Counted from the first letter of the stretch, positions 45,501-56,279 are shown. The stretch is DNA of 64,000 nt from Chelonoidis abingdonii (GCF_003597395.2 NC_133769.1:50194258-50258257), one strand, 5' to 3'. The notes: generated by a model not told the origin, from the letters alone. A program made the numbers and translations.

Positions 45501-46950
45501 TTTTACAAGGTGGTTTGCATCTTCCACTCTCTGCTCTGCAGAGGGATACTAGAAAGGCACCAGGGCTGTCGAGCAGACACTGAATGAAGCACACCAGTTT
45601 TTAAAAGTGATGCTTCAGGAGAGGCATTGTAAACAAGAGACTATATTTTCTTTTCTGAAATACACTGCTAGCGTGACTTTAGGCATGGGGACCAGCTATG
45701 TTAAAGATGATGTTTTCATGACCTAGGTTCTTCAGAGAATGTCATAAATCATAAGCCATTTGTGATCTACTATTTGCTGTTTAAATGAAGGCAAATGGAA
45801 GACTAGTAATATCCCTGAATGAGTCAGAGATTTCAACATCACTCACTGCCAGCAGGAGCCACAATTAAATCAATAATTTCTTTGTTTTGTATTTCCTTTT
45901 AACTTTGTTGTAGCCACAGAGAATCTATTTTGGGGGGAAAGAGGTTAAATGAAAATCTAAGAGATTCTCTTAATCTTTTCGGCAAGCATCCTTTAGCCTC
46001 AGATGATCCCCCGTTTTATCAGTGGGCCATCGCCAGCCCTCTGCTCCTCAGAGATTGGAATGTGCAGCAATATGAGGTAAACAGATGGTGTGGATCAGAG
46101 ATTTTCCACTTTTCCACTCAGAAATTAGGAAGTATGGAAAAAATTAGAGCTAGACTCCAGAGGAGTGCTGCTTCATGTGTTCACTGCATGTATGTGTTCA
46201 TGCACTACATGAAGCAAACACTGTTCTGTGGCTTAGGGAAACTGTATTACAGTTTTGAAACACTTCTTCACATCACTCCCTTTAAAGACATCTCATAAAA
46301 GGATAGATCATAAGTACATGCGGCATGTGAAACATGCATTTCTGTGGAGTATTACCTTTTCTATTCATTGCTTATCTTTAATCGTGTTTTACAAACAACT
46401 GTGTCATATGAGAACATGACATTTATTAAAAAGATATTGCTTTGAGGATACATAGACTTCTGTTACTAGCCATGTCACATGAATAAAGACCTTGAATTAT
46501 GCATTCTACACACATGCATACAGTTAAACACAGACCTCCTGAGAAAATCCTATAGACTTGGCAAATGTTATTTCATTCAGAATTTGAATCTGAGAGTTGT
46601 TGGGTTTTTTTGTATGTCAATACTCCATTATACGAGTGACAAGGCACATTGACAGCTTTGGGGGCACTGGGCTATATTAATGATTATACTCCAGGTACCA
46701 TATTGATTGCAGCAATCTAGAGTAATCTACAATATCAGCCCTGCAAAGTTCACACGGATCATTGTGAAGTCCACAATCTCCTCCATTGCCTCTTGTTCAC
46801 TGTTCTGTACCCATTTACTAACGTCTCACTGTAAGCAAAAGCTATTCCATTAAAAGAGTTATCATGGTATAAGAACTAGAGAAGAGCATGAGTTGCAACT
46901 TTTGGATCCAGAACTGAACTTTTCCCAAGGTCTCAATGAGTATTCAAGAC
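42525..46950. other. Long stretch without a gene
   Basis: Over 4 kb with no recognised gene or RNA. An (AAAC)n-like simple repeat is at about 43737-43762. The 122-codon frame at 45930-46298 (plus) is the longest; it has no domain, no close Kozak-like context worth noting and no partner exon, so I do not call it. A 60-bp phrase at 45791-45850 recurs at 47333-47392. Confidence 0.5.
43737..43762 (+). repeat. (AAAC)n simple repeat
   Basis: ACAAACAAACAAACAAAACA with one irregular unit. Confidence 0.8.
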
Positions 46951-46954
46951 CTGG

Positions 46955-47220
46955 CTCCATAGGCGCCGACTCTATGGGTGCTTTAGGGCTCAAGCATCCA
47001 CTGAAAAAACACAGGAGGTGCTCAGCACCCAGAGGCCTGGATTAATCTCTGGTGGGCCCCAGTGCCCAGATCATGGCCCCACCCCTGCTCTGCTTGCCGC
47101 TCTGCCCCAAGACTCCACCCCTGCTCGGCCTCTTTCCATGAGGCCCTGCCCGTTGATCACGTGAGGGGGGATGGGGCAGAAAGGAGCATCTACCAGGAAA
47201 ACCAAAAGTCAGCGCTTGTG
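46955..47220. repeat. Interspersed repeat related to 2650-3135
   Basis: TAGGCGCCGACTCTATGGGT, GCTTTAGGGCTCAAGCATCC and GGTGCTCAGCACCC resemble the start of the 2650-3135 repeat. The following C-rich part is on the opposite compositional strand (CCCCACCCCTGCTCTGC). Confidence 0.5.
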
Positions 47221-47224
47221 CCTG

Positions 47225-49760
47225 GCCCATTATAAATATGGGGACTAGCATGAAGCTTGGACATGGATCCAAGCTTTCCAAAAGTTTTGGGAGTGTTCAG
47301 AGTAGGCAGTAAGCAATTTGTGGTCATCTATTTGCAAATGGACGACTAGTCCTATCCCTAAATGAGTCAGGGATTTCAACATCACTCACTTGCTGAAAAG
47401 TACTGGAAATCGTCAGAACATGAAGCTTTCTACTGGTCATGTTTGTTTGGGGAGCGAGGGAATGTGAAGTGCTTTCTTTACCTTTAGGGATTTTTATAGT
47501 GTCAATTTATTGTAGTGTTTGAGCACTTAAATCAACTTCTTTCACCACCAGCTAGAAGCAGTTGCTTGAGAACAACACAAAGAGCTCCTTTTCCCCAAGC
47601 ATGGAGGATATAATAGTCCTTCCTCAGGATTCCCACTCCTTGCCACCCTAGGAAGCTTGGTAGCAAACTCAGAATCCAAGCTTGGGGCCCTCCTCTCTAC
47701 CCCTCCTCCAGTACATGGTAGCACATTCTGCTACCACTTGATTGCCAGACTGTCCTGATGTATTTTCAACATTCCTTGTCATTCTCACTGATTTTTTTAC
47801 TATCTTTAGCTTTTACTGTCATTTATAGCTGGGTGAATTCCTCAGCTGTTACAGTTGTTCTGCTGGCTTGTTTAAATATATTCTGAGTTCCTGCATAAAA
47901 ACAAAACTCTCTGCTCCAAAAGAGAAGGGAAAGTCATCTCTCTGTGTGACTCTGGGAGTCATCTCTCTGTGTGACTCCCAGACCCCTGAAGCATGGCTAA
48001 GGAGAACCATTAGGAAAACCATGACTACAATAAACAGAGGTTTAAGCTTCTGAAGACCAATGCTAGCAAAAGTATAATAAGCTTTTCAGAACTCTGTCTG
48101 TTTGGGTTATGTTAAGCTGAAGTAACAATTATATCTAATCCTTAAATGGGTTTTAAGAGCCAAGATAATGTAACAAGGTTTTAAAGACAAGTGATTGTCC
48201 AAAAAGAGACCCGCAGCATGGTGTAACAATCACAGTCATATTCTCTCTCCTTGGTAGAAACACCAATTGCCTCATCTCATTCTCTTTCCTTCCCAGAGGA
48301 AATGAGAGAAGGCAATTACAGCTGCTTATCCTTAGAGGCAGAGCACAATTAAGTAAGAGAAAAAGTTCACTATGCATGCTGAGTAGTCCTATCTTAAAAG
48401 AGAGAGAAGAAGATTGTTCTTTGGGTTTTTTGTTGCTGCTAAAGGAGCGGGGAGGGTGGGGAGGAACTAGTCTAAAGCAAGGGCATGTCAGCCAACACTA
48501 TCTAATTGTGTGTGCTAAGTATTTTATGTGCAGAAGGCATTACAAAGATAATATTGCTTTTCAAAGTAGTGTTGGCAGGTTACCCATATGAGAACTGGAC
48601 AGTGGACAAGCCTCCAAGAGACCGCATAAATGATCAGCAATGATTTGTTGTCAGTGGGGGAATAAGAATCTGAGGTATGCACATAGCAGAGCACCCCAGA
48701 AGTAGAATCAAATGGAACTCCTGGGCCAGAATCCCCTTTAAAACAGAAAGCTACCCACTGCAACTAAAGGGGAAACTGGCAGACACTGTATATTCTGGCT
48801 CTCAAAGAGTTTTCATCAGCATATCAAAGCATCCATCCCTAAATTTTCCCTAGCAGACCACATACGATGTCTAAAGAGGGCCAGCTTTAATGAGCCACTT
48901 GCTTCTCCCACATCACCCTTCACCAATCACATTCCTCATGCTTTTAGCCTGCCTCCCAGAGATTCCCATTTCACCTGAGAAAGATGATCAAATCCATCCC
49001 CAGGTGTCTCCCATCAAGCTTGCTCACACTCACACAAACCACACACAGAGAAAAGAGAAAAACACCCTTGGGGGAAAAAAAGAGAGTTAACCTGCCATCA
49101 GTTGAAAGAATTTGCTCCTACAAGTTCCCATATTAGCATCGCTACCAGATGTTTCACATCAGCAGGCTATATCTAGGAGGAGGACAGTGATCTCCCAGTT
49201 TAACTTATCTGAACCTGATGAAACTAAGATAAAGGAGATAGAACAAAAATGGAACAAAATCATCAAAAAGAGCTAGTCAGCAAGAAAAAAACATACATCC
49301 TCCATTGGTTATCTCCTCAAACTAGTCATCCACCCATAGGAGCTAAATAGGCCTTGGTGCAGCCCTCTTGCTAGTGATAGACTAGAATAGATCTGTCACT
49401 GAACAAGGATTTGGCCATAAAAAGCTATCTCCTGTGATACTGAGTCAGCTGATTCTGATCATGGGAGGGACAATAAGCCTCAAGTCAAAGTGGACATTCC
49501 AGGGTAGATGTAAATATTAATATATTTGCATTTTGAGTTATCTGGCAGTTTTAGACACTGCTGTTGAATTTGTACTTGTTCATGTTGTTTCTGTTTGATA
49601 CTATGGCTATTTTTCATGTCTGTGTATAGTAAACCAAGAATTTGTTACTAATTATTTATTTAAAATTATTCATCAAGAAGAATAATTTGAGCTGTAGCAA
49701 AACTAAAGGTGTTTTTTAATCCAAAATTGCTACACAAATGCAGTTACATTTAACTAACTT
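47225..49760. other. Stretch without a gene
   Basis: Non-coding. Contains a 25-bp tandem pair at 47932-47981 and a purine patch near 49045-49085. No coding domain. Confidence 0.5.
47932..47981 (+). repeat. 25-bp tandem pair
   Basis: AGTCATCTCTCTGTGTGACTC occurs twice in direct succession with a CTGGG-type linker; the second copy ends CCC. Confidence 0.8.
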
Positions 49761-50043
49761 AAATCAGGGGTGTGCACAGGAATTTAAATTTGATTGCTTT
49801 TGAAGGGGCATGTTACACACACCCAGATGAAAAGTTCACGGGACACCCCCTCCCCCAATTTCTCAGGATGCCTCTGGTGGGGATATCCCACAGCAAGGAG
49901 GCAGTGGCTCCTCATGGCAGCAGAACTCTCCTTGTCCCTGCAGCCCTGGGAGGGAGGAAGCAGCAGGGCAGCTGGCTTCCAGCTGAGCTCCTCCCCTCAA
50001 CCTGTAGAGCTGCTGCTTCTCCTTCCCTGCTGCTGGAGTCTCA

Positions 50044-50350
50044 GGGTATGGCTACACTTGAAATTTCAAAGTGCTGCTGTGGCAGCGCTGTGGGAGCGCT
50101 GCCACGGCAGTGCTTTGAAGTGTGAGTGTGGTCGGAGCACCAGCGCTGGGAGAGAGCTCTCCCAGCACTGCACGTAAACGACATCCTCTACGGGTGTAGC
50201 GTGCAGCGCTGGGAGCTGCGCTCCCAGCGCTGCAGCACTGATTACACTGAGGCTTTACAGCGCTATATCTTGCAGCGCTCAGGGGGGTGTTTTTTCACAC
50301 CCCTGAGTGCGAAAGTTGCAGCACTGTAAAGTGCCAGTGTAGCCAAGCCC
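50044..50350. mobile_element. TIR MITE (GGGTATGGCTACACT type)
   Basis: A 307-bp element with ends GGGTATGGCTACACTT and AGTGTAGCCAAGCCC, flanked by TCA (50041-50043 and 50351-50353). The interior repeats the motif CAGCGCT/AGCGCTG many times, so it folds strongly on itself. It is inserted right at the inner edge of the left arm of the fold-back element, so it is younger than that element. A 3-bp target and related ends suggest PIF/Harbinger; uncertain. Confidence 0.75.
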
Positions 50351-50631
50351 TCAGTACTACTGCTGCTTAGCAGACTGCCTGCCGAGGTGAAGGATTGAAC
50401 CCCTCCCACACTCCAACCCCCCCTGCCCCAGCCCAGATCCCCCTCATGCACCCTGAACCAATCATTTCTGGCCCCACCCTGGAGATGCAACCCCAGCCCG
50501 GAGCCCCTCCCACCCTCCAAACCCCTCAGCCTCAGCCCCTCCTGTACCCTAAACCCATCATCCCTGGCCCCACCCCAGAACTCTCACCCCCCAACTGATA
50601 CCCTCACTCACTCCTGCACCCCACCCTCCTA

Positions 50632-50751
50632 GGTTGACCAGAGAGCAAGTTTGAAAAATCAGGACAGAGTATGGGAGGCAATAGATGCCTGTATAAGAAA
50701 AAGCTCCAACTATCGAGACTGTCCCTATAAAATTGGGAGATCTGGTCACCC
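50632..50751. mobile_element. Small TIR element, TA-flanked, second copy
   Basis: Ends GGTTGACCAGAGAGC and GATCTGGTCACCC with TA on each side. Interior GATGCCTGTATAAGAAAAAG and CTGTCCCTATAAAATTGGG match the family of 30397-30487. It is 120 bp, somewhat longer than the first copy. Confidence 0.65.
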
Positions 50752-51676
50752 TACAACCCCCTGCCGCAGCCCAGATAAAATGAGTGAGTGAGGGTGGAGG
50801 AGAGCAAGTGACAGAGGGAGGTGGGTGGAATGAGCAGGGGGCAGAACCTCTGAGAAGGGGCAGGGCAGGGGTAGAGCCTCGGGGAAGGGGGTAGCAAGGA
50901 TGTTTGGTTTTGTGCAATTAGAAAGTTGGCAACCCTATGAGGTGAGTCAGGGGGTGGAGGCAGAGACTTTCTGTGGGACTCCAGCAGCAGGGAAGAAGCA
51001 GCAGCAGCAGCTGTAGGACTGGGAGGAGGAGGAACTCAGCTAGTAGCCAGCTGCCCTGCTGCTTCCTCCCTCCCTGGATTGCATATACACACAGAGCTGT
51101 GCCCTTGCTTGCCTCCCTTTGTGCATGCCCATTCTTTAAATCTAAGTATTCAGAGCAGGGACTATGCCTTCTTCTTTATTTATATAGCACTCAGTAAACT
51201 GGGGACTACTGGAAATGAATATATAACTTAACAAACACTGATAACAGTAGACAATTCAAAATGTACAGTGCAAAAATGCAAAATAACCTTTACAAATACA
51301 TCTTACTGGAGGAAAGGAAAAGAAAAAGAATCCCTAACCATTTTCAACAGGGAAAAATATTCTTCATATTACTATGCTAACAACGTGAAAGTTAGGCTCA
51401 CACCTGGTTATGAGGTCAGCAGCCTGCACATTGGCAGAAAAGTGCCAAAGCTGTGTAAAAATAATCCAGACACCATTGAACATGAAGTGTGCTTTCCAGT
51501 CGAGTGGAACAGTACATTTTCAAATGCCATATAGAAGACACATGCAAATCTCTAACGTAAATACATGCAATGCATTTCTTGTAGGAGGGTTTACATTTCC
51601 TGTTAGATCATAGCTTAAAGTATTGTGAGAGTGGGTTACATTTTGTGCAGCTTCCTAGTTTCTTTAAACTACTTGT

Positions 51677-51864
51677 TGTTGTGTATTTGGTTGTCACAGT
51701 TTTTGTTCCTATGGCAACTGAGTTAGATTATTAGGGGATAGCCCAGCCAGCTTTGGCCAGTTAGGTGAGCTCTGTGTCTGTAAATAAATGGTAGTTTTAT
51801 TAGCTGTCTGCTGTCTGGCCTCAAGTGATTTTTTCCTAAACCGGCTGCCCCCAAGGATATAACA
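51677..51864 (+). repeat. 5' LTR of the Gypsy element
   Basis: 188 bp, TG...CA. Contains a GTAAATAAATGG poly(A)-signal-like stretch near 51779. It differs from the 3' LTR at about 11 positions without indels. Confidence 0.85.
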
Positions 51865-51866
51865 AG

Positions 51867-51884
51867 TGGCGACGAGGGTGGGAT
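51867..51884 (+). promoter_or_regulatory. Primer-binding site, tRNA-Ser(GCU)-like
   Basis: TGGCGACGAGGGTGGGAT two bases after the 5' LTR. It is complementary, with one mismatch, to the 3' end of vertebrate tRNA-Ser(GCU), as I recall that tRNA (ending ...CCTCGTCG plus CCA). The tRNA primes minus-strand DNA synthesis. Confidence 0.7.
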
Positions 51885-51889
51885 TCCAG

Positions 51890-52170
51890 TGCTCCTCCAG
51901 TAACAGAAGGAAGTAGAAGTCAAGGTAAAGAACAAACAAACAAAAAAACTGTTTGTTTGCACTGACTGTGAAAGTGAAATGGTCTTGGCTTGGAAAGTTC
52001 AGCTGAACTGGGAGAGTGCACCGGCATGCATAAACAAGAACCAGTCTTAACACCCTTACTAAGGAAACATGCTGCTTGTTTTGGAGAGGATTATGGGAAG
52101 TATTAGAGGACCACATGTGACATGCACATATAACTTGAACAGTCACCAAAATATTGAAGCCCAAACTGTG
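51890..52170 (+). other. Gypsy leader, no gag recognised
   Basis: Between the primer site and the reverse transcriptase only about 300 bases remain; the gag and protease region of a complete element (normally more than 1 kb) is missing or deleted. Confidence 0.5.
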
Positions 52171-52289
52171 ACATATGCCATCAGGACAAGTTGAGAGCAA
52201 CCTGGAGCGCGTGATCACAATTGGATCTAATACAGTTACTCATAGAGCCCATGGCCACTCCTATCATTCCATAGTGAAGAAGATGGCTC

Positions 52290-52730
52290 TCTCCGGTTGC
52301 AGTGATTTTAAAGTCACTGTCAACCCAGTGTTGGTGCAGAGCAATACCCGCTTCCCCCGCATCGATGACTCTTGCAGTCTGGCTGGGGGACAAAAGTTCA
52401 GTAAGATTGATCTGAGTCGCATATACGATGCGTGTCGATGAAAATCCCAAGGCTTCTTGACTATTGTGACTCATAAGGGCTTTATCGATACTGTCGCCTA
52501 CCCTTCGAATAACGTCTGCTCCTGCCCGTTCCAGGCTTGTCAGGAGTTCAGTGCTATCTGGATGATATCCTGGTCACTGGGGAATGAAGAGGGCTCACTT
52601 AAAGAATTTAGAGCTACCCTACAAAGACTGGAAGAGTATGGCCTACGAGTTCACAAAGACAAGTGTGAATTCTTCAAGCCTCTGTTGATATTTGGGACAC
52701 ATCATTGATTCTGCCAGGTCTTCATAGGCC
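52290..52730 (+). pseudogene. Gypsy reverse transcriptase remnant
   Basis: Shifted frames encode DFKVTVNPVL, GGQKFSKIDLS (the FSKIDL motif with the first catalytic Asp), TIVTHKGF, and TLQRLEEYGLRVHKDKCEFF, the Ty3/Gypsy motif following the active site. The YLDDILVTG box is split by a frameshift (CYLDDIL in one frame, ILVTG in the next). At least five single-base shifts occur in about 440 bases. Confidence 0.85.
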
Positions 52731-52929
52731 CTGCAAAAGTTAAAGCTATTGGTGGAGGCTTCCCCACCTCGAAATATAAGCCAGCTGCCTCGTTTCTAGG
52801 ACTACTGAAATTATGGAAGTTCATCTCACAGTTAGCCACACTGCTAAAACCACTTCATGAGCTCCTTGGCAGACACAGGCCTGGAAGTGGACTGAAGCCC
52901 GTGATGTGCATTTAACAAACTAAGGATGC

Positions 52930-53170
52930 ATTGCTACTTCTGAGTTCTACACACTTTGATCCATCCTTACCCCTACAATTGGCCTGCGATGCCCCCCCTT
53001 ATGGAGTGGGAGCAGTCGTGTCACACATATGCCTTCGGGGGAAGAGAGAGCCTATTGCTTTTGCTTCACGCACTCTAGAGCAAAGCAGAAACTAACTACG
53101 CCCAAATCGAACGTGAGCTTAGGAATTTTTTTTGGAATTCGGAAGTTTCATCAGTACCTCCGTTGGTGGA
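52930..53170 (+). pseudogene. Gypsy RNase H remnant
   Basis: Contains LLLSSTHFDPSLPLQLACD (start of the RNase H-like domain with its Asp) then PIAFASRTL and a shifted NYAQIERE. The same segment occurs again at 54170-54337. Confidence 0.8.
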
Positions 53171-53460
53171 AGTTTACTTTCTCACAGAATCATCGACCCT
53201 GACCGTACATATTGGACCCTACACAGGCATTCCCATTAGCTTGCTAGTCGTATGCAACTTTAGCATGTTACTTTCAGCATGCACATATGAAATCAAATAT
53301 CGGAAATCCACTCTGCATGGCAATGCAGATGGCCTCTCAAGGTTGCCTTTGCTGGTCAAACATCAAGATAGTGCCCAAAAGGAAATCTTCTTAGTTTGAA
53401 CAGGTAGAGAATACACCCATCACTGCTACTCGATAAAGAAGGCAACTTGCGTTGACCCAG
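53163..53460 (+). pseudogene. Gypsy RNase H end and linker
   Basis: The frame 53163-53399 includes YEIKYRKSTLHGNADGLSRL, the HGNADGLSR motif that closes RNase H in Ty3/Gypsy elements, then a hydrophilic linker to the integrase. Confidence 0.8.
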
Positions 53461-53599
53461 TTTGTCCCAAGTTATGGACCTGGTGATGCATGGAAAATCT
53501 CGAGAAGAGCTCTCTGGCTCACCCACCTTGTTACCATACATTGTCCAGGAGGACGAGTTATCAGTCCAATCTGGTTGTTTGTTGTGGGGGAGACGTGTC

Positions 53600-54169
53600 A
53601 TTATTCCACCACCACTGAGATCACAGATGTGAAACAGCTACGTTCCGGTCACTGTGAATAGTGCGCATGAAGGAATTGCACGAAGCTATTTTTGGTGGCC
53701 TGGATTCGACAGTGCTATGAAGAGAAGGCAAAAGCTGAATGTCATGTCAGGGTGTGAGTAATGCACCCCAGTGGGCACCCCTACACCATGAGTCTGGCCT
53801 GAAAACCTGTGGCAACATATTCACATTGACTTGCTGGCCCCTTGAAGGAAGCATGTTCTTGGTAGCACTAGATGCCCATTCTAAATGGCCAGAAGTCTCT
53901 ACAATGCAGTCCACTACTGCGAAAGTACTATCCAAAAACTACGGGACTCTTAGTTGTTTCGGTCTGCCAGAACAACTTGTGAGCGACAACGAACTGCAGT
54001 TCCTCTCTCAGGAGTTTCAAAATTTTATGAAGGCAAATGGGATACACCATATCATGTCAGCACATATCATCCATCCACCAATGAATTTAGTGAAATATTT
54101 GTGCAGACAATGAAACACGCTTTGAATCAGCAAGGACAACACTCCATTCAAAAGACATCTGATACTTAG
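53600..54169 (+). pseudogene. Gypsy integrase remnant
   Basis: RSGHCE and MSCQGV are halves of the zinc-binding HHCC finger. The 53739-54113 frame gives MFLVALDAHSKWPEV, FGLPEQLVSDNELQF (the second catalytic Asp) and FQNFMKANGI; the Glu region is in the next frame (EIFVQTMKHAL). The first Asp block is damaged by a shift. Confidence 0.85.
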
Positions 54170-54337
54170 GAGCAGTCGTGTCACACATTATGCCTTCGGA
54201 GAAGAAGAGACCTATTGCTTTTGCTTCACGCACTCTAAGCAAAGCAGAAACTAACTACGCCCAAATCGAACGTGAGGCATTAGGAATTGTTTTTGGAATT
54301 CGGAAGTTTCATCAGTACCTGTGTTTGGGTGGAAGAT
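54170..54337 (+). repeat. Second copy of the RNase H segment
   Basis: Repeats 52998-53168 after the integrase, where RNase H does not belong. This copy reads cleanly: IAFASRTLSKAETNYAQIER, EALGIVFGIRKFHQYL. The two copies differ mainly by single-base gains and losses. Confidence 0.8.
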
Positions 54338-54349
54338 ATCTAAATTTTC

Positions 54350-55072
54350 CTACAGAAACACACTCATTCTACGACCCAGGCATACCCTGGCCTTGTCGTA
54401 AATGATGGGAGGACAGCTGTGCACTTGCTTTGATCTGCTGAAACCTCTGAAACCACTGACAAACTGTGCAAACATAGCAGCAATCTCAAGTCATCAGACG
54501 GGACCGAGCAAAAGATCGAACCTTTAGACTAGACAGCCAGTTGGTGGCCGCATATTATATCCGGACTAATGGCCCTGCCCACAATCAATCACTCAGACAG
54601 GACTGTTTCCTACACAGGTCGCGCAGAGAATCTTACCACCTGGCTCGAATTGTAGATCAGCTGTTCGCCAGGTCTCATGCCAGTCTCAGGACACATTGCA
54701 GGTTGAGTGGTCGGACCTTCACCTCTTCTGGTGAGACATTGAATCACGACATCACCTGTTCCGACTGTTCTCCCTCCATTACTGCCAGTGGCTGATATGC
54801 CTTTGCCCACATGAGCTGATAACCACCATCCTCACTGTTCGTGCTGCGACCTGAGCCAGGTACTTTCGGCGTGCAAAACACACCAGAAGTTCACCTGTAA
54901 TCCACCTAGAGGACAGAAGGGCCTCCTCATCTTGCTGGATCTTTAGCTATGGCGAACTTATGGTTATGGGGCCAAAATACCCAGAGTTTAGCGGCAGTGG
55001 AGGCAGTCTAACCCTCCTCTCTAGTCTAGTGTGTGTTTATTTAGGGAGACATGTTATTAAGAGGGCGAGAAA
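54350..55072 (+). repeat. Noisy first copy of the Gypsy pol end and 3' region
   Basis: Matches 55358-56085 in order, but with frequent one-base insertions and losses; no long frame survives. Markers: CTACAGAAACACACTCAT, GCAATCTCAAGTCATCAGAC, TCACCTCTTCTGGTGAGACA. Confidence 0.85.
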
Positions 55073-55254
55073 TGTATGGTATTTGGTATGTCACAGTTGT
55101 CCTTGTGCAACTGAGTAGATTATTAGGGAATAGCCCAGCCAGCTTCGGCTGGTTATGCGTGAGTTGTGTCTGTAAATACATGGTAGTTTGTTTAGCTGTT
55201 GCTGCTGGTCTGACCTCAGTGATTCTTCCTAAACCGGATCCCCAGGAATACACA
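55073..55254 (+). repeat. Third (middle) LTR, indel-rich
   Basis: An LTR copy that carries the base states of the 3' LTR at most sites where the two end LTRs differ (GGGAATAG, CTTCGGCTGG, CTGACCTC), with several added indels. It is followed by CTTGTCAT and about 90 bases of the same host flank that follows the 3' LTR. Confidence 0.85.
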
Positions 55255-55348
55255 CTTGTCATAGAATGAATTTGTTGTGCCACCCAGGCAAGGATGTCAA
55301 ACAGGCAGGCAGAAATGGGAGCTGACAAGAAGCATAGAGGAGGAATGT
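55255..55348 (+). repeat. Copy of the host 3' flank
   Basis: CACCCAGGCAAGGATGTCAA and ACAGGCAGGCAGAAATGGGA repeat the unique sequence found after the element at 56274-56370. A normal transposition cannot place host flank inside the element. Confidence 0.85.
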
Positions 55349-55469
55349 GCATATTTCCTACAGAAACACACCTCATGCTACGACCCAGGCATCCCTGGCC
55401 TTTCTAATGATGGGACGACAGCTGTGCACTTGCTTTGATCTGCTGAAACCTTCTGAACCCTGACAAACT

Positions 55470-55826
55470 GTGCAACATCAGCAGCAATCTCAAGTCATCA
55501 GACGGGAACCCAGAGCAAAAGATCGAACCTTTAGACTGAGACAGCCAGTTGTGGCTCGGAATTATATTTCCGGAACTAAATGGGTCCCTGCCACAATCAT
55601 CACTCAGACAGGACCTGTTTCCTACACAGTCCGGACTGCAGAGAATCTTACCTGGCGTCGACATGTAGATCAGCTGTTGCCAGGTCATGCCAGTCCTCAG
55701 GACACATCTGCAGTTGAGTGGTCTGACTTCACCTCTTCTGGTGAGACATTGAATCACGAATCACCTGTTCCTGACTGTTCTCCTCCATTACTGCCAGTGG
55801 CTGAGATACCCCTTTGCCCAGCATGA
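55470..55826 (+). pseudogene. Gypsy integrase C-terminal (GPY/F) module
   Basis: A 118-codon open stretch. Residues RLRQPVVARNYISGTKWVPA, then TQTGPVSYTVRT (the GPY/F motif) and WRRHVDQLLPGH mark the C-terminal module of a Ty3/Gypsy integrase, followed by the end of Pol. It is open here but broken in the duplicate at 54480-54850. Confidence 0.85.
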
Positions 55827-56070
55827 GCTGATACCACCTCCTCACCTGTTCGTGCTGCGGACCCTGAGCCCATGGTACTTTCGGGTGCAACAACACCAGA
55901 AGTTCACCGTAATCCACCTAGAGACAGAAGGCCTCCTCATCTGCTGGATCTTTAGCTAGGGCGAACTTATGGTTATGGGGCAAAATAATCCCCAGAGTTT
56001 AGCCAGGAATGGAGGCAGTCTACCCTCCTTCTCTAGTCTAGTGTGTGTTTTATTTAGGGGAGGTGTTATT

Positions 56071-56084
56071 AGAGGGGGAGGAAT
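56071..56084 (+). promoter_or_regulatory. Polypurine tract
   Basis: AGAGGGGGAGGAAT directly before the 3' LTR start at 56086; it primes plus-strand DNA synthesis in LTR retrotransposons. Confidence 0.75.
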
Positions 56085-56085
56085 A

Positions 56086-56273
56086 TGTTATGTATTTGGT
56101 TGTCACAGTTTTTGTTCCTGTGGCAACTGAGTTAGATTATTAGGGAATAGCCCAGCCAGCTTCGGCTGGTTAGGTGAGCTTTGTGTCTGTAAATAAATGG
56201 TAGTTTTGTTAGCTGTCTGCTGTCTGACCTCAAGTGATTTCTTCCTAAACCGGATGCCCCCAAGGATATAACA
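56086..56273 (+). repeat. 3' LTR of the Gypsy element
   Basis: 188 bp, TGTTATGTATTTGG to GGATATAACA, same length as the 5' LTR and followed by the CTTGT duplication. Confidence 0.9.
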
Positions 56274-56279
56274 CTTGTC

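Larger units (their letters stand above)
49765..51145. mobile_element. Fold-back element with long inverted arms
   Basis: The left arm at about 49922-50042 and the right arm at about 50977-51085 are inverted copies: the left contains GGAGGGAGGAAGCAGCAGGG and CTGCTGCTGGAGTC, the right contains GACTCCAGCAGCAGGGA and CCCTGCTGCTTCCTCCCTCC. Weaker inverted similarity extends outward (TTTGATTGCTTTTGAAGGGG against CCCATTCTTTAAATC). The arms differ by several substitutions and small indels. Two smaller elements lie between them. The open frames in the C-rich middle are compositional. Confidence 0.65.
51677..56273 (+). mobile_element. Ty3/Gypsy LTR retrotransposon, decayed and partly duplicated
   Basis: Flanked by the 5-bp duplication CTTGT (51672-51676 and 56274-56278). 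Two end LTRs of 188 bp (51677-51864 and 56086-56273) both start TGTT and end ATAACA and differ at about 11 sites, ten of them transitions. A tRNA-Ser(GCU)-like primer site follows the 5' LTR and a purine tract precedes the 3' LTR. Pol remains run RT, RNase H, integrase, which is the Ty3/Gypsy order. A gag is not recognisable. As it stands it also contains a second RNase H, a second pol end and a third LTR, which look like an assembly fault (see findings). Confidence 0.85.

Noticed and set aside
45930..46298. 122-codon plus-strand open frame as a possible gene
   Set aside because: No recognisable domain, signal peptide or neighbouring exon, and base composition like its surroundings. Open frames of this length occur by chance in 64 kb read in six frames.
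49772..50177. Two overlapping plus-strand frames of 117 and 127 codons
   Set aside because: They run across the left arm of the fold-back element and into the MITE at 50044; GC-rich composition explains the lack of stops.
51709..52218. 169-codon minus-strand frame
   Set aside because: It is antisense to the Gypsy 5' LTR and leader; the similar minus frame at 56103-56567 crosses the other LTR, so it is a by-product of the repeat.
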